A DNA stretch of 6,021 bases from Planctomycetota bacterium (GCA_018970845.1 JAGWVO010000235.1:1-6021), one strand, 5' to 3'; shown: positions 1 through 6,004, counted from the stretch's first letter. The notes: generated from the letters alone by a model not told the origin. Made by a program: numbers and translations.

Positions 1-1353
1 CATCAGGAACAGGCCACCGCCGACGGCTGGACGGTGAGGCAAACCCTGGAACTCCGTGTTCGCCGGTATGGAGCCATCGTGGCCCTCACGCAGGAATACT
101 CCAACACCGAAACGGAAGACGGCAAGGTCACCGGTTTCTCGCTGAAGCAGGTCCACAACGGAAAGGCTTTCCTGCATCTTCAGGGACGGCCGCTGGAGGG
201 TGATTCGACGCTCTTCAAGGTGGATGACCTGCTTGGCAGGCCGGGCCGCCAACTCGCCTGGGCGCCGGAAGTGACGGGACTTCGCTCCCGGGAAAGGCTT
301 CCCCTTTCGGGACAGGGGCCGTATCGCGTGCTGGCCCACGAACCTCTGGTCAATCTCGTGGTCGGCCTTGAGGGAACGATCTCGCAGGAAGCGATCGACC
401 AGGGAGGCGCCAAGGCGCCATGCCAGAAAGTGAGTTGGCAGCCACGGATCCTTCAGCCGGGCGCTCCCACCCTGAGTCCGACGCGCTGGTGGATCGACCC
501 GTCCGGACGGATCGTCAGGCGCCAGTTCGAACTCGACGGGATGGGACTCGTCACGCTCGACCTGTCGACCCGCGAAGGGGTTTCGGAAAGCGCCAGGGTC
601 GCGCCGATGCGGGACTTGGGTGATTCGAGCCTCGTTGGCCTCGACCGGCCGATACCCAACGCGCGCCTTGCCCGGGCCGTGGTGTTGCGGTTGCTGTGGA
701 AGGAACCCACGGGTGAACCGCTGGACCTGGCCAACGACGAGCGACAGCAGGCCAGGCCCGCCGCCGATGGCGGCATGGAAGTGGTTTCGCGCAAGGGCCA
801 GAAGCCGCGGCGCGTGGTGGGCGCCCCGGACGCGGCCCGCGAGTTCACGGGAACCAGCAAGTTCATCGACACCGATCATCCAAGGATCCGGGAACTGGCC
901 CAACGGGCCGGCGGATTCGAGGACGACTGCTGGACCGCGGCGCTGAGGCTCGAGCGTTATGTCAGCCGCAACCTGAGGCCGGATGCCGCGGCCGCCCTGG
1001 TGCCGGCATCGGAATTCTGCTCGACCTGGCGGGGCGATTGCCGCCACGCGGCGCTGGCGCTGGCCGCGCTGTGCCGGGCCAGCAACATGCCCGCCCGCAC
1101 CGCCGTCGGCCTGCTTTATGTGGAAAAGGGCGGCAGGCCCGCGCTGGGATTCCACATGTGGACGGAAGTTTTCATCGACGGGCAGTGGATCGGCCTCGAC
1201 GGAACACTGGGACAAGGCGGCGTCGGCGCGGGCCACGTCAAGGTGTCGGACCACTCATGGGACAAGGTGGAGTCGCTGGCTCCCCTTCTTTCCGTGCAGA
1301 GGCTGGTTGGGCGGCTGAAAGGGGAGGTCGTCAGGGTCGACCTGGGCGACTGA
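1..1353 (+). CDS. Transglutaminase-like superfamily protein, 5' end outside window
   Basis: The reading frame is open from base 1, so the true start lies upstream. The GTG at 34 is only the first internal start codon. The last third carries a transglutaminase-core/papain-like fold with its whole Cys-His-Asp triad visible. Numbered from the GTG, these are Cys336 in WRGDCRHAA, His374 in GFHMWTEV and Asp389 in WIGLDGTLG. About 280 residues before it are a beta-rich region typical of large transglutaminase-like proteins, which from memory resemble planctomycete ones (for example the 'LDRPIPNARLARAVVLRLL' segment before the core). The family covers proteases, peptide-crosslinking enzymes and amidases, so the substrate cannot be named. 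Any signal peptide or membrane anchor would be in the missing N-terminus. The gene ends with TGA, 22 bp before the next gene, which suggests co-transcription. The fold assignment is firm; the biological role is unknown. Confidence 0.88.
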   Translation, partial: HQEQATADGWTVRQTLELRVRRYGAIVALTQEYSNTETEDGKVTGFSLKQVHNGKAFLHLQGRPLEGDSTLFKVDDLLGRPGRQLAWAPEVTGLRSRERLPLSGQGPYRVLAHEPLVNLVVGLEGTISQEAIDQGGAKAPCQKVSWQPRILQPGAPTLSPTRWWIDPSGRIVRRQFELDGMGLVTLDLSTREGVSESARVAPMRDLGDSSLVGLDRPIPNARLARAVVLRLLWKEPTGEPLDLANDERQQARPAADGGMEVVSRKGQKPRRVVGAPDAAREFTGTSKFIDTDHPRIRELAQRAGGFEDDCWTAALRLERYVSRNLRPDAAAALVPASEFCSTWRGDCRHAALALAALCRASNMPARTAVGLLYVEKGGRPALGFHMWTEVFIDGQWIGLDGTLGQGGVGAGHVKVSDHSWDKVESLAPLLSVQRLVGRLKGEVVRVDLGD

Positions 1354-1375
1354 CAAGGCGCGAGGGCGGGACATC

Positions 1376-1867
1376 ATGAGCAGGAAGACCGGACTTCGGC
1401 GGGGAGAAGGTTCCATCAGGCTGGTCCTCGACGCCGACTCGATTTACGCGCCCTTCCGGGAGGAGGAACTCACCGACAGTTCAGGCGTGAGGCTGCTGTT
1501 GCGCGAATCGCCGCATCATCCCGAGCCGCTCATGGGGATCCGGTTTCCCGCCAACTGGTCGAACGAGGCCTGCTGGTCGTGGGCCATCGACAACGCCGGT
1601 TCCGAACTGGCCGCGGTGATGCCGGCACCGGTATGGAAAATCGGCCAGGCCATCGCGATCCTGGGTTGGGAACCTTGCGGGGAACGCGCCGAAACCGTGA
1701 TCCTGCCCTCCTCGGTGCATGCCACCCTGGAAACGGTGGGGGACCTTGTCGCGTTAAGGTCGCTTCACTTTCCGGTGAGCGGGCCCGAGGGATTCACCAA
1801 GGCCCGTCAGTGGGTCAGAAGCCGGGGACTCGAGGGCGCCACCTCGCGGATGCGCTCGGCGGCCTGA
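1376..1867 (+). CDS. Hypothetical protein, 163 aa, downstream of transglutaminase-like gene
   Basis: I do not recognise this protein. It begins at ATG 1376 with a purine-rich GAGGG at 1362-1366, nine bases upstream, and ends at TGA 1865-1867. The product looks soluble: it has no signal peptide and no hydrophobic span long enough for a membrane helix. It starts basic (MSRKTGLRRGEG), then has alternating beta-like stretches (SIRLVLDADSIYAPF, GVRLLLRES) and a Trp-rich part (NWSNEACWSWAIDNAG). A compact hydrophobic middle follows (WKIGQAIAILGWEPCGERAE), and the tail is basic. Its two cysteines (ACWSW, EPCGE) form no metal-binding pattern. It lies 22 bp after the transglutaminase-like gene on the same strand, so a shared transcript is likely, but this does not define a function. 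It converges on the Rrf2 gene with only 9 bp between the stop codons. The gene is probably real given its ribosome site, spacing and uninterrupted fit between neighbours. Confidence 0.75.
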   Translation: MSRKTGLRRGEGSIRLVLDADSIYAPFREEELTDSSGVRLLLRESPHHPEPLMGIRFPANWSNEACWSWAIDNAGSELAAVMPAPVWKIGQAIAILGWEPCGERAETVILPSSVHATLETVGDLVALRSLHFPVSGPEGFTKARQWVRSRGLEGATSRMRSAA

Positions 1868-1876
1868 ATCGTCGGC

Positions 1877-2308
1877 TTAAATCTGATAGGTGGAATCATC
1901 GGGCGACTCGATCCTGGCCAGGACATCGAGGAGCGTGATGCCGCTGAGGAACTCCCTTTCCCTGGCCTCGGCCTCGCGCCAGATGCCGACAAGAGCCCGA
2001 CCCACCGGATGGCCGCCCGTACCCGACTCGGCGCGGGATGGCCCGGACCTGCCGTCCACGGCCTCCATGACATCCAGCACGGTGATTTCCGCCGGCTCGC
2101 GCGAAAGCCGGTAACCGCCGGAGGCTCCACGGGTGCTCTCGACCAGGCCGGCGGACTTCAAAACAAGGAGAATCTGAACGAGAAACCTCTCGGGAATCCC
2201 CTGGCTGGCGGCGATGCTGCGGATGCGAACGGGCTGCCCGGTGCCGTCCGCCCTCGCCAACTCGAGCAGCGCCACGCAACCATATTCTGCCTTGGCGGAA
2301 AGTTTCAT
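1877..2308 (-). CDS. Rrf2-family transcriptional regulator, no Fe-S cysteines (CymR-like)
   Basis: This is a 143-residue DNA-binding regulator of the Rrf2/IscR/CymR family. The opening MKLSAKAEYGCVALLELA is the family's N-terminal helix. The winged helix-turn-helix covers about residues 25-70 (IAASQGIPERFLVQILLVLK, then the wing GASGGYRLSR). A conserved EITVLDVMEAVDG segment follows, and the C-terminal helix ends in the family-typical ITLLDVLARIE. IscR and NsrR use three cysteines near residues 90-105 to hold an iron-sulfur cluster. Here the only cysteine is Cys11, so a cluster sensor is unlikely and a CymR-like mode, sensing through a partner protein or small molecule, fits better. The frame is open to an ATG at 2419, but ATG 2308 gives the canonical start and avoids overlapping cysH. 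It follows the cysH stop by one base (TGA-C-ATG) with no clear Shine-Dalgarno, implying translational coupling. It probably controls cysH and itself. Confidence 0.92.
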   Translation of the reverse strand: MKLSAKAEYGCVALLELARADGTGQPVRIRSIAASQGIPERFLVQILLVLKSAGLVESTRGASGGYRLSREPAEITVLDVMEAVDGRSGPSRAESGTGGHPVGRALVGIWREAEAREREFLSGITLLDVLARIESPDDSTYQI

Positions 2309-2309
2309 G

Positions 2310-3062
2310 TCAGATGCCGCTGCCGTGCTCGTGTTCCTGGATATGCAGGCCACACTCCTTCTTGGCCTGTCCGCCCCAGCGGCCCTCGCGGCCTTCGCCG
2401 GGAGCGGTGCACGGTTCACAGCCGATGCTGTCGTAACCCTGGTCGTGAAGCTCGTTGTAAGGGATGCCCCAGGCGATGACGGAGCTCCATACCTTCTTGC
2501 GGGTCCAATTGAGCAGGGGATTCACCTTTGTCAGCCCGAATTTCGCATCCCACTGCACCACCTTGCCGCGAGCCCGGTGGGCGGTTTCCTCGGCGCGAAT
2601 GCCTGAAATCCACGCGGTGTAACCCGCCACGGCGCGGCGCAGGGGAATCACCTTGCGGTCGTGGCAGCACTGGTCGGGGCGATGCCGGTGGAGCGGTCCG
2701 CCATGTTCGGTCTCGTATTCGGCGACCGTTGTGGAAGGCCTGACCATTTCCACCTCGATCCCATATTTTTCGCGGATGCGCTCCCTCAGACGCAGGGTCT
2801 GCGCGAACTGGTAGCCCGTGTCGAGGTTGAACACGCGGGTGCCCGGGGCGATTTTCGCGAGAAAGTGAAGGATCAGGCACCCTTCGACGCCGAAGGCGGT
2901 GGCCATGGTGAGACCGGCGCCAAAGCGGCCCGCCGCCCAGCTCAAGATCGCTTCGGGATCGGCATGATCCAGAACGGCCGCCTGATCCTCGATTTCCGCC
3001 GCCAACTCGGGTGGCGGGCCGTTGGGCCGCCTTCCGGGCTGAGCCAGCGCCTCAAGCGACAT
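2310..3062 (-). CDS. cysH: Assimilatory APS/PAPS reductase, [4Fe-4S] type
   Basis: This 250-residue cytoplasmic enzyme reduces adenylyl sulfate (or its 3'-phospho form) to sulfite with thioredoxin-type electrons, in assimilatory sulfate reduction. The PAPS-reductase fold is clear: nucleotide-binding loop ATAFGVEGCLILH (about residues 54-66), FNLDTGYQFAQT (78-89), WISGIRAEET (151-160) and KVNPLLNW (179-186). Two cysteine pairs, Cys132-Cys133 (QCCHDRK) and Cys215/Cys218 (GCEPC), are the known signature of the cluster-containing class, most of which prefer APS. Catalytic Cys237 sits in the C-terminal KKECGLHI motif. The frame is open to an ATG at 3149, but ATG 3062 is chosen because GGAGG (3069-3073, minus strand) lies six bases before it, because family similarity starts soon after, and because the upstream DNA looks like a promoter. 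It is first in a two-gene operon with the Rrf2 regulator. Which substrate is preferred is an inference from the cysteines. Confidence 0.95.
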   Translation of the reverse strand: MSLEALAQPGRRPNGPPPELAAEIEDQAAVLDHADPEAILSWAAGRFGAGLTMATAFGVEGCLILHFLAKIAPGTRVFNLDTGYQFAQTLRLRERIREKYGIEVEMVRPSTTVAEYETEHGGPLHRHRPDQCCHDRKVIPLRRAVAGYTAWISGIRAEETAHRARGKVVQWDAKFGLTKVNPLLNWTRKKVWSSVIAWGIPYNELHDQGYDSIGCEPCTAPGEGREGRWGGQAKKECGLHIQEHEHGSGI

Positions 3063-3068
3063 GAAGAG

Positions 3069-3073
3069 CCTCC
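3069..3073 (-). promoter_or_regulatory. Shine-Dalgarno of cysH
   Basis: On the minus strand this reads GGAGG, six bases before the ATG at 3062. It decides the cysH start in favour of MSLEAL over the in-frame upstream ATGs at 3149 and 3098. Confidence 0.75.
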
Positions 3074-3093
3074 GAACCCAAATACCCCATTTA

Positions 3094-3110
3094 ATCATAA
3101 CTAAGTTGAT
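3094..3110. promoter_or_regulatory. Imperfect dyad overlapping the cysH -10, candidate operator
   Basis: The plus strand has outer arms ATCA (3094-3097) and TGAT (3107-3110), and an inner palindrome AACT-A-AGTT (3099-3107) whose centre is offset by about one base. It overlaps the candidate -10 element of cysH, a usual place for a repressor site. The Rrf2 regulator of the same operon is the obvious candidate ligand, but the match to any known Rrf2 motif is not established. Confidence 0.3.
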
Positions 3111-3120
3111 CGCATCACAA
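3094..3120 (-). promoter_or_regulatory. Candidate sigma-70-like promoter of cysH
   Basis: On the minus strand, TATGAT (3094-3099) matches the -10 consensus at five of six positions and lies in an AT-rich patch that stands out from the GC-rich surroundings. TTGTGA (3115-3120) could act as a -35 element, although its 15 bp spacing is short, which would fit a promoter that needs help from a regulator. Transcription would begin roughly 25 bases before the cysH start codon, leaving room for the Shine-Dalgarno site. The elements are seen in the sequence; promoter activity is inferred. Confidence 0.4.
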
Positions 3121-3140
3121 AAGTTGGCTTCATCACAAAG
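3105..3140. repeat. Two tandem 18-bp direct repeats upstream of cysH
   Basis: The plus strand reads GTTGATCGCATCACAAAA (3105-3122) followed directly by GTTGGCTTCATCACAAAG (3123-3140). The two agree at 13 of 18 positions, including the exact shared core CATCACAA at 3113-3120 and 3131-3138. The repeats span and lie just upstream of the candidate -35 of cysH. Tandem copies spaced just under two helical turns are typical of binding sites for a transcription factor. They lie more than 110 bp upstream of the peptidase start, so they could also affect that gene. Confidence 0.5.
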
Positions 3141-3182
3141 TTTCACCACGCATTCGCCGTCTGGCTCGAGCTTCCCGGGGGC

Positions 3183-3210
3183 TTGGCCGAAGCGGGGTTC
3201 CGGCTACGAT
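3183..3210 (+). promoter_or_regulatory. Weak candidate promoter of the prolyl oligopeptidase gene
   Basis: TTGGCC (3183-3188) and TACGAT (3205-3210) are separated by 16 bp and resemble -35 and -10 boxes, with two mismatches in the -10. They would start transcription about 37 bases before the ATG at 3254. The surrounding DNA is GC-rich and such matches occur by chance, so this is a low-confidence call. Confidence 0.22.
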
Positions 3211-3253
3211 GGCCTTTGCCCAGGCACTCGAACCACCCATCGGGGGCACCCTC

Positions 3254-5392
3254 ATGTTTCGATTCGCGCGCTTGCTGACGCTTTCGGGCCTCCTTACCCT
3301 CGCCGGAACTCCCATGGCCGCCGACACGATCACCTATCCCGCAACCAAAACCGTCGACCAGGTGGACGACTACCACGGAACCAAGGTGGCCGACCCGTAC
3401 CGCTGGCTCGAGGACGATGTCCGGACCAATCCGGATGTGCGGGCCTGGGTGACCGCCCAGAACAAGGTCACATTCGACTACCTCGGCAAGCTCAAGACAC
3501 GCGAGAAGATTCGCCAGCGCCTCACCACGCTGTGGAACTATGAGCGGGTTTCCCCCCCCGCCCACCGCGGCCACCGCTGGTGGTATGTTCGCAACGACGG
3601 ACTCCAGAACCAGGCGGTGCTGATGGCCCGCGACGCCGCCGACGGCCCCGGCCGGGTGATCCTCGACCCGAACTCGTGGAGCAAGGATGGCACCGTGGCG
3701 TTGGCGGGATGGAGCCCGTCCGATGACGGCCACTACCTCGCCTACGGCGTGGCCGAGGCAGGCTCCGACTGGACTGTCTGGCGCATCCTCGACCTCACCA
3801 CCTCCCGCCTGCTGAAAGACGAACTCCGCTGGGTGAAGTTCAACTCCCCGTCGTGGACCCGCGACTCCAAGGGGCTGTATTACGCGCGCTTCGACAAGCC
3901 CGCGGACGGCCAGCAGTTCCAGTCGCTCAACCTCAACATGAAGGTCTTCCACCACGCCATCGGCACGGCCCAGGATGCCGACACCCTGGTCCTTGCCACA
4001 CCCGACCATCCCGATTGGGGATTCTCGGCGGAAACCAGCGAGGATGGCGCCTACCTGTTCATCACCACCCATGTCGGCACCGATCACCGGTACCGGGTTT
4101 CGTACCGCGACCTCAAGGTTCCCGGCTCCCCCCTGGTCGACCTGATCCCCGACTTCAAGAACGAGTGGTCGTTCCTGGGCAACAAGGGTTCGCTGGCCTA
4201 CTTCAAGACCAACCTCGACGCGCCGCTCGGCCGCGTTGTCGCCACCGACCTGTCCGCCAAGGGCCCTCCCGCATGGAGGGAGATCATTCCCCAGTCGAAG
4301 GACAAGCTCGAGGGCGCCTCCCTCACCTCCGGGCGCATCGTCGCCACCTACCTGCGCGACGCCAGCACCCGCGTGAGCCTTTTCGACCATGCGGGCAAGC
4401 CGGCCTCCTCCGTGGAACTGCCGGGCATCGGCACCGCCGGCGGTTTCGACGGCGTCATGGCCGACAACGACACCTTCTACTCCTTCAGCGGCTTCACGAC
4501 CCCCGCCTCGGTCTTCCGCCTCGACACCCTCACCGGCAAGAGCGAACCTTGGTTCAGGCCCAAGGTCGCCTTCAACCCCGACGATTACGAGACCAGGCAG
4601 GTGTTTTACACCTCCCGCGACGGAACCCGGGTTCCCATGTTCATATCGTCGAGGAAAGGCCTCAAGCAGGACGGGGACAATCCCGTCATCCTGTACGGCT
4701 ACGGCGGATTCGACATCTCGCTCACCCCGGCGTTCTCGGTCTCCCGGCTCGCGTGGATGGAGATGGGCGGCGTGTTCGCCGTGGCCAACCTCCGGGGCGG
4801 CGGCGAGTACGGCGACGAATGGCACAAGGCCGGCACCAAGACCCGCAAGCAGAATGTCTTCGACGACTTCATCTCCGCCGCGGAATACCTCGTGAAGGAG
4901 AAGTATTCCCGCCCGTCAAGGATCGCCATCCAGGGCGGCAGCAACGGCGGCCTGCTCGTTGGCGCCGCCATGACCCAGCGGCCCGAATTGTTCGGCGCCT
5001 GCCTGCCCGCCGTGGGCGTCATGGACATGCTGAGGTTCCAGAAGTTCACAGCCGGCCGCTACTGGGTGGACGACTACGGTTCAAGCGACAAGAAGGACGA
5101 GTTCGAGGCGCTTCACAAGTATTCCCCGTACCACAACCTCAAGCCCGGCACGCCGTATCCGGCCACCCTCGTCACCACCGCCGACACCGACGACCGCGTG
5201 GTTCCCGGGCACAGCTTCAAGTTCGCGGCGCGGGCGCAGGCATGCCACAAGGGCCCCAACCCGATGCTCATCAGGATCGAGACCCGGGCGGGCCACGGCG
5301 CCGGCAAGCCCACCGCCATGCAGATCGAGGAAATCGCCGACATCTGGGCGTTCGCCGCCCACGCGATCAACTTCGATCCCAAGCTTCCCTAA
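3254..5392 (+). CDS. Secreted prolyl oligopeptidase (S9A serine peptidase)
   Basis: This 712-residue enzyme cleaves short peptides after proline. A signal peptide opens it: basic MFRFAR, then a hydrophobic LLTLSGLLTLAG, with cleavage likely after Ala23 (PMAA-DT), so it acts in the periplasm or outside the cell. The mature part begins with the family N-terminal region (DPYRWLEDD, 47-55). A seven-bladed propeller follows (about 75-430), then the alpha/beta-hydrolase domain (VILYGYGGF, 478-486). The catalytic triad is complete: Ser563 in GGSNGG, Asp646 in TDDRVVP and His681 in RAGHGAG. Trp604 (YWVDDYG) and Arg648 match the proline-stacking tryptophan and substrate-binding arginine of porcine POP, by alignment from memory. 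Length is normal for the family. An ATG at 3209 is in frame, but 3254 is preferred because it starts a proper signal peptide and has GGGGG (3242-3246) seven bases upstream. It is transcribed divergently from cysH and converges on the next gene with overlapping stops. Confidence 0.96.
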   Translation: MFRFARLLTLSGLLTLAGTPMAADTITYPATKTVDQVDDYHGTKVADPYRWLEDDVRTNPDVRAWVTAQNKVTFDYLGKLKTREKIRQRLTTLWNYERVSPPAHRGHRWWYVRNDGLQNQAVLMARDAADGPGRVILDPNSWSKDGTVALAGWSPSDDGHYLAYGVAEAGSDWTVWRILDLTTSRLLKDELRWVKFNSPSWTRDSKGLYYARFDKPADGQQFQSLNLNMKVFHHAIGTAQDADTLVLATPDHPDWGFSAETSEDGAYLFITTHVGTDHRYRVSYRDLKVPGSPLVDLIPDFKNEWSFLGNKGSLAYFKTNLDAPLGRVVATDLSAKGPPAWREIIPQSKDKLEGASLTSGRIVATYLRDASTRVSLFDHAGKPASSVELPGIGTAGGFDGVMADNDTFYSFSGFTTPASVFRLDTLTGKSEPWFRPKVAFNPDDYETRQVFYTSRDGTRVPMFISSRKGLKQDGDNPVILYGYGGFDISLTPAFSVSRLAWMEMGGVFAVANLRGGGEYGDEWHKAGTKTRKQNVFDDFISAAEYLVKEKYSRPSRIAIQGGSNGGLLVGAAMTQRPELFGACLPAVGVMDMLRFQKFTAGRYWVDDYGSSDKKDEFEALHKYSPYHNLKPGTPYPATLVTTADTDDRVVPGHSFKFAARAQACHKGPNPMLIRIETRAGHGAGKPTAMQIEEIADIWAFAAHAINFDPKLP

Positions 5393-5838
5393 CCGAACGC
5401 CACTTCCATCTGGCCCGGCTTCATGTCGATGCGCGTCAACTTGGCGGCGACATCGTACCCATGCTCCCGGCCGGCGGCCTCGGGATCGAATGTGATCGTC
5501 TCGCCCTCCACCGACATCCCGGGCAGGCTTCGCACCTGCTCGGACATCATGTCGAGGATGAGGTCGCGCGCCATGCCGGGCATGCCCACGCCGCCGAGCA
5601 TCCGCACCGCCGACAGGGCGATGAGAACCTTGCCGTTCTCGGCACGGGGGGTGAGCACAAGCTCCACGCCGACCTTCATGAATCCCATGCTGTAGCGGCC
5701 CTTGACGACGATCCCCTCGGGCCGGATCGCCACCGACTCCAATTCCATGTCTCCGGATTCGGCCGCGATCGGCTTGAGCAACGCCTCGATGTCCCGGTCA
5801 GCCAACCTGATCAAGGCTTGGACGATTTCCAGCGCCAT
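5389..5838 (-). CDS. Hypothetical protein, 149 aa, alpha/beta, possibly lipid-binding-like
   Basis: I do not recognise a named family with certainty. The start at ATG 5838 is supported by GGAGG (5844-5848, minus strand) five bases upstream; the stop is TAG at 5389-5391. There is no signal peptide and no cysteine. An N-terminal amphipathic helix (MALEIVQALIRLADRDIEALLKPI) leads into beta strands (MELESVAIRPEGIVVKGRY, KVGVELVLTPRAE, GKVLIALSAVRM). A Met/Gly-rich helical section follows (GGVGMPGMARDLILDMMSEQV), and a last strand region ends KPGQMEVAFG. The 'what the level at x expresses' style strand pattern loosely recalls DUF2993/LmeA-like lipid-binding proteins, but this is only an impression. 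It lies 28 bp after a tiny membrane protein gene on the same strand, and the two are probably one transcript. Its 3' end overlaps the convergent peptidase gene by 4 bp. Confidence 0.8.
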   Translation of the reverse strand: MALEIVQALIRLADRDIEALLKPIAAESGDMELESVAIRPEGIVVKGRYSMGFMKVGVELVLTPRAENGKVLIALSAVRMLGGVGMPGMARDLILDMMSEQVRSLPGMSVEGETITFDPEAAGREHGYDVAAKLTRIDMKPGQMEVAFG

Positions 5839-5843
5839 TGTTG

Positions 5844-5848
5844 CCTCC
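5844..5848 (-). promoter_or_regulatory. Shine-Dalgarno of the 149-aa gene
   Basis: GGAGG on the minus strand, five bases before the ATG at 5838. It supports this start and the reality of the gene against the overlapping plus-strand frames. Confidence 0.65.
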
Positions 5849-5866
5849 GGCTTCTGTTTTCAGCGA

Positions 5867-6004
5867 TTATTTGGGCCAGCAGAAAAACACAACTGCCGCG
5901 TAAAGGCCCGCTCCCATGGCGAAAAGGCCCGACCAGAGGGCAATGAGGGTCCGAAGAAGGGTGGCATCCTCGCGGTCGATATCAACGGATTGCGTTTCTT
6001 GCAT
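5867..6004 (-). CDS. Small single-span membrane protein, 45 aa
   Basis: A short complete frame runs on the minus strand from ATG 6004 to TAA 5867-5869. An in-frame TGA (6008-6010) sits just upstream, so it cannot be extended. The product has a charged N-terminal part (MQETQSVDIDREDATLLRT) and then one strongly hydrophobic stretch of about 24 residues (LIALWSGLFAMG followed by AGLYAAVVFFCW). It ends in Pro-Lys. This is the layout of a single transmembrane helix with an acidic, probably cytoplasmic, N-terminus. The sequence before the ATG holds only a weak purine stretch (CGGGAC), so initiation is not strongly supported. It precedes the 149-residue gene by 28 bp on the same strand, which suggests co-transcription. 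I do not recognise a family. The sharply amphipathic composition, unlike the Arg/Pro-rich shadow frames here, argues for a real gene. Confidence 0.6.
   Translation of the reverse strand: MQETQSVDIDREDATLLRTLIALWSGLFAMGAGLYAAVVFFCWPK

Larger units (their letters stand above)
3063..3253. other. Divergent intergenic region between cysH and the peptidase gene
   Basis: This 191 bp stretch is the longest gene-free interval of the window. Its cysH-proximal half (about 3080-3145) is AT-rich and holds the candidate promoter, dyad and tandem repeats listed separately. The peptidase-proximal half is GC-rich and has only a weak promoter match and a short GCTT/AAGC inverted repeat at 3181-3193. No RNA gene or terminator was recognised in it. 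Confidence 0.7.

Noticed and set aside
2309..2419. N-terminal extension of the Rrf2 regulator to the ATG at 2419
   Set aside because: The extra 37 residues are Ala/Arg-rich, overlap the cysH 3' end in another frame and precede the canonical family start MKLSAKAEYG.
3063..3149. N-terminal extension of cysH to the ATG at 3149
   Set aside because: The added residues correspond to AT-rich promoter-like DNA with repeats, while ATG 3062 has a well-spaced GGAGG.
3181..3193. GCTT-GGCCG-AAGC inverted repeat as a terminator
   Set aside because: The stem has only four pairs and no T-run follows; it also lies upstream of genes on both sides.
3209..3253. Upstream ATG that would lengthen the peptidase by 15 residues
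   Set aside because: It would put non-hydrophobic residues before a good signal peptide and overlaps a possible -10 box. ATG 3254 has a better-placed G-rich ribosome site.
3143..4825. A 560-codon open frame on the minus strand, antisense to the peptidase gene
   Set aside because: It lies opposite a peptidase with all catalytic motifs and a normal family length. Its translation is low-complexity Gly/Val/Glu/Arg-rich with no recognisable domain, as expected for a shadow frame in GC-rich DNA.
3853..5946. A 697-codon open frame on the plus strand in another phase
   Set aside because: The translation is Arg/Pro/His-rich without domains. It runs through the peptidase gene, the convergent stops and the 149-residue gene, so it is a composition artefact.
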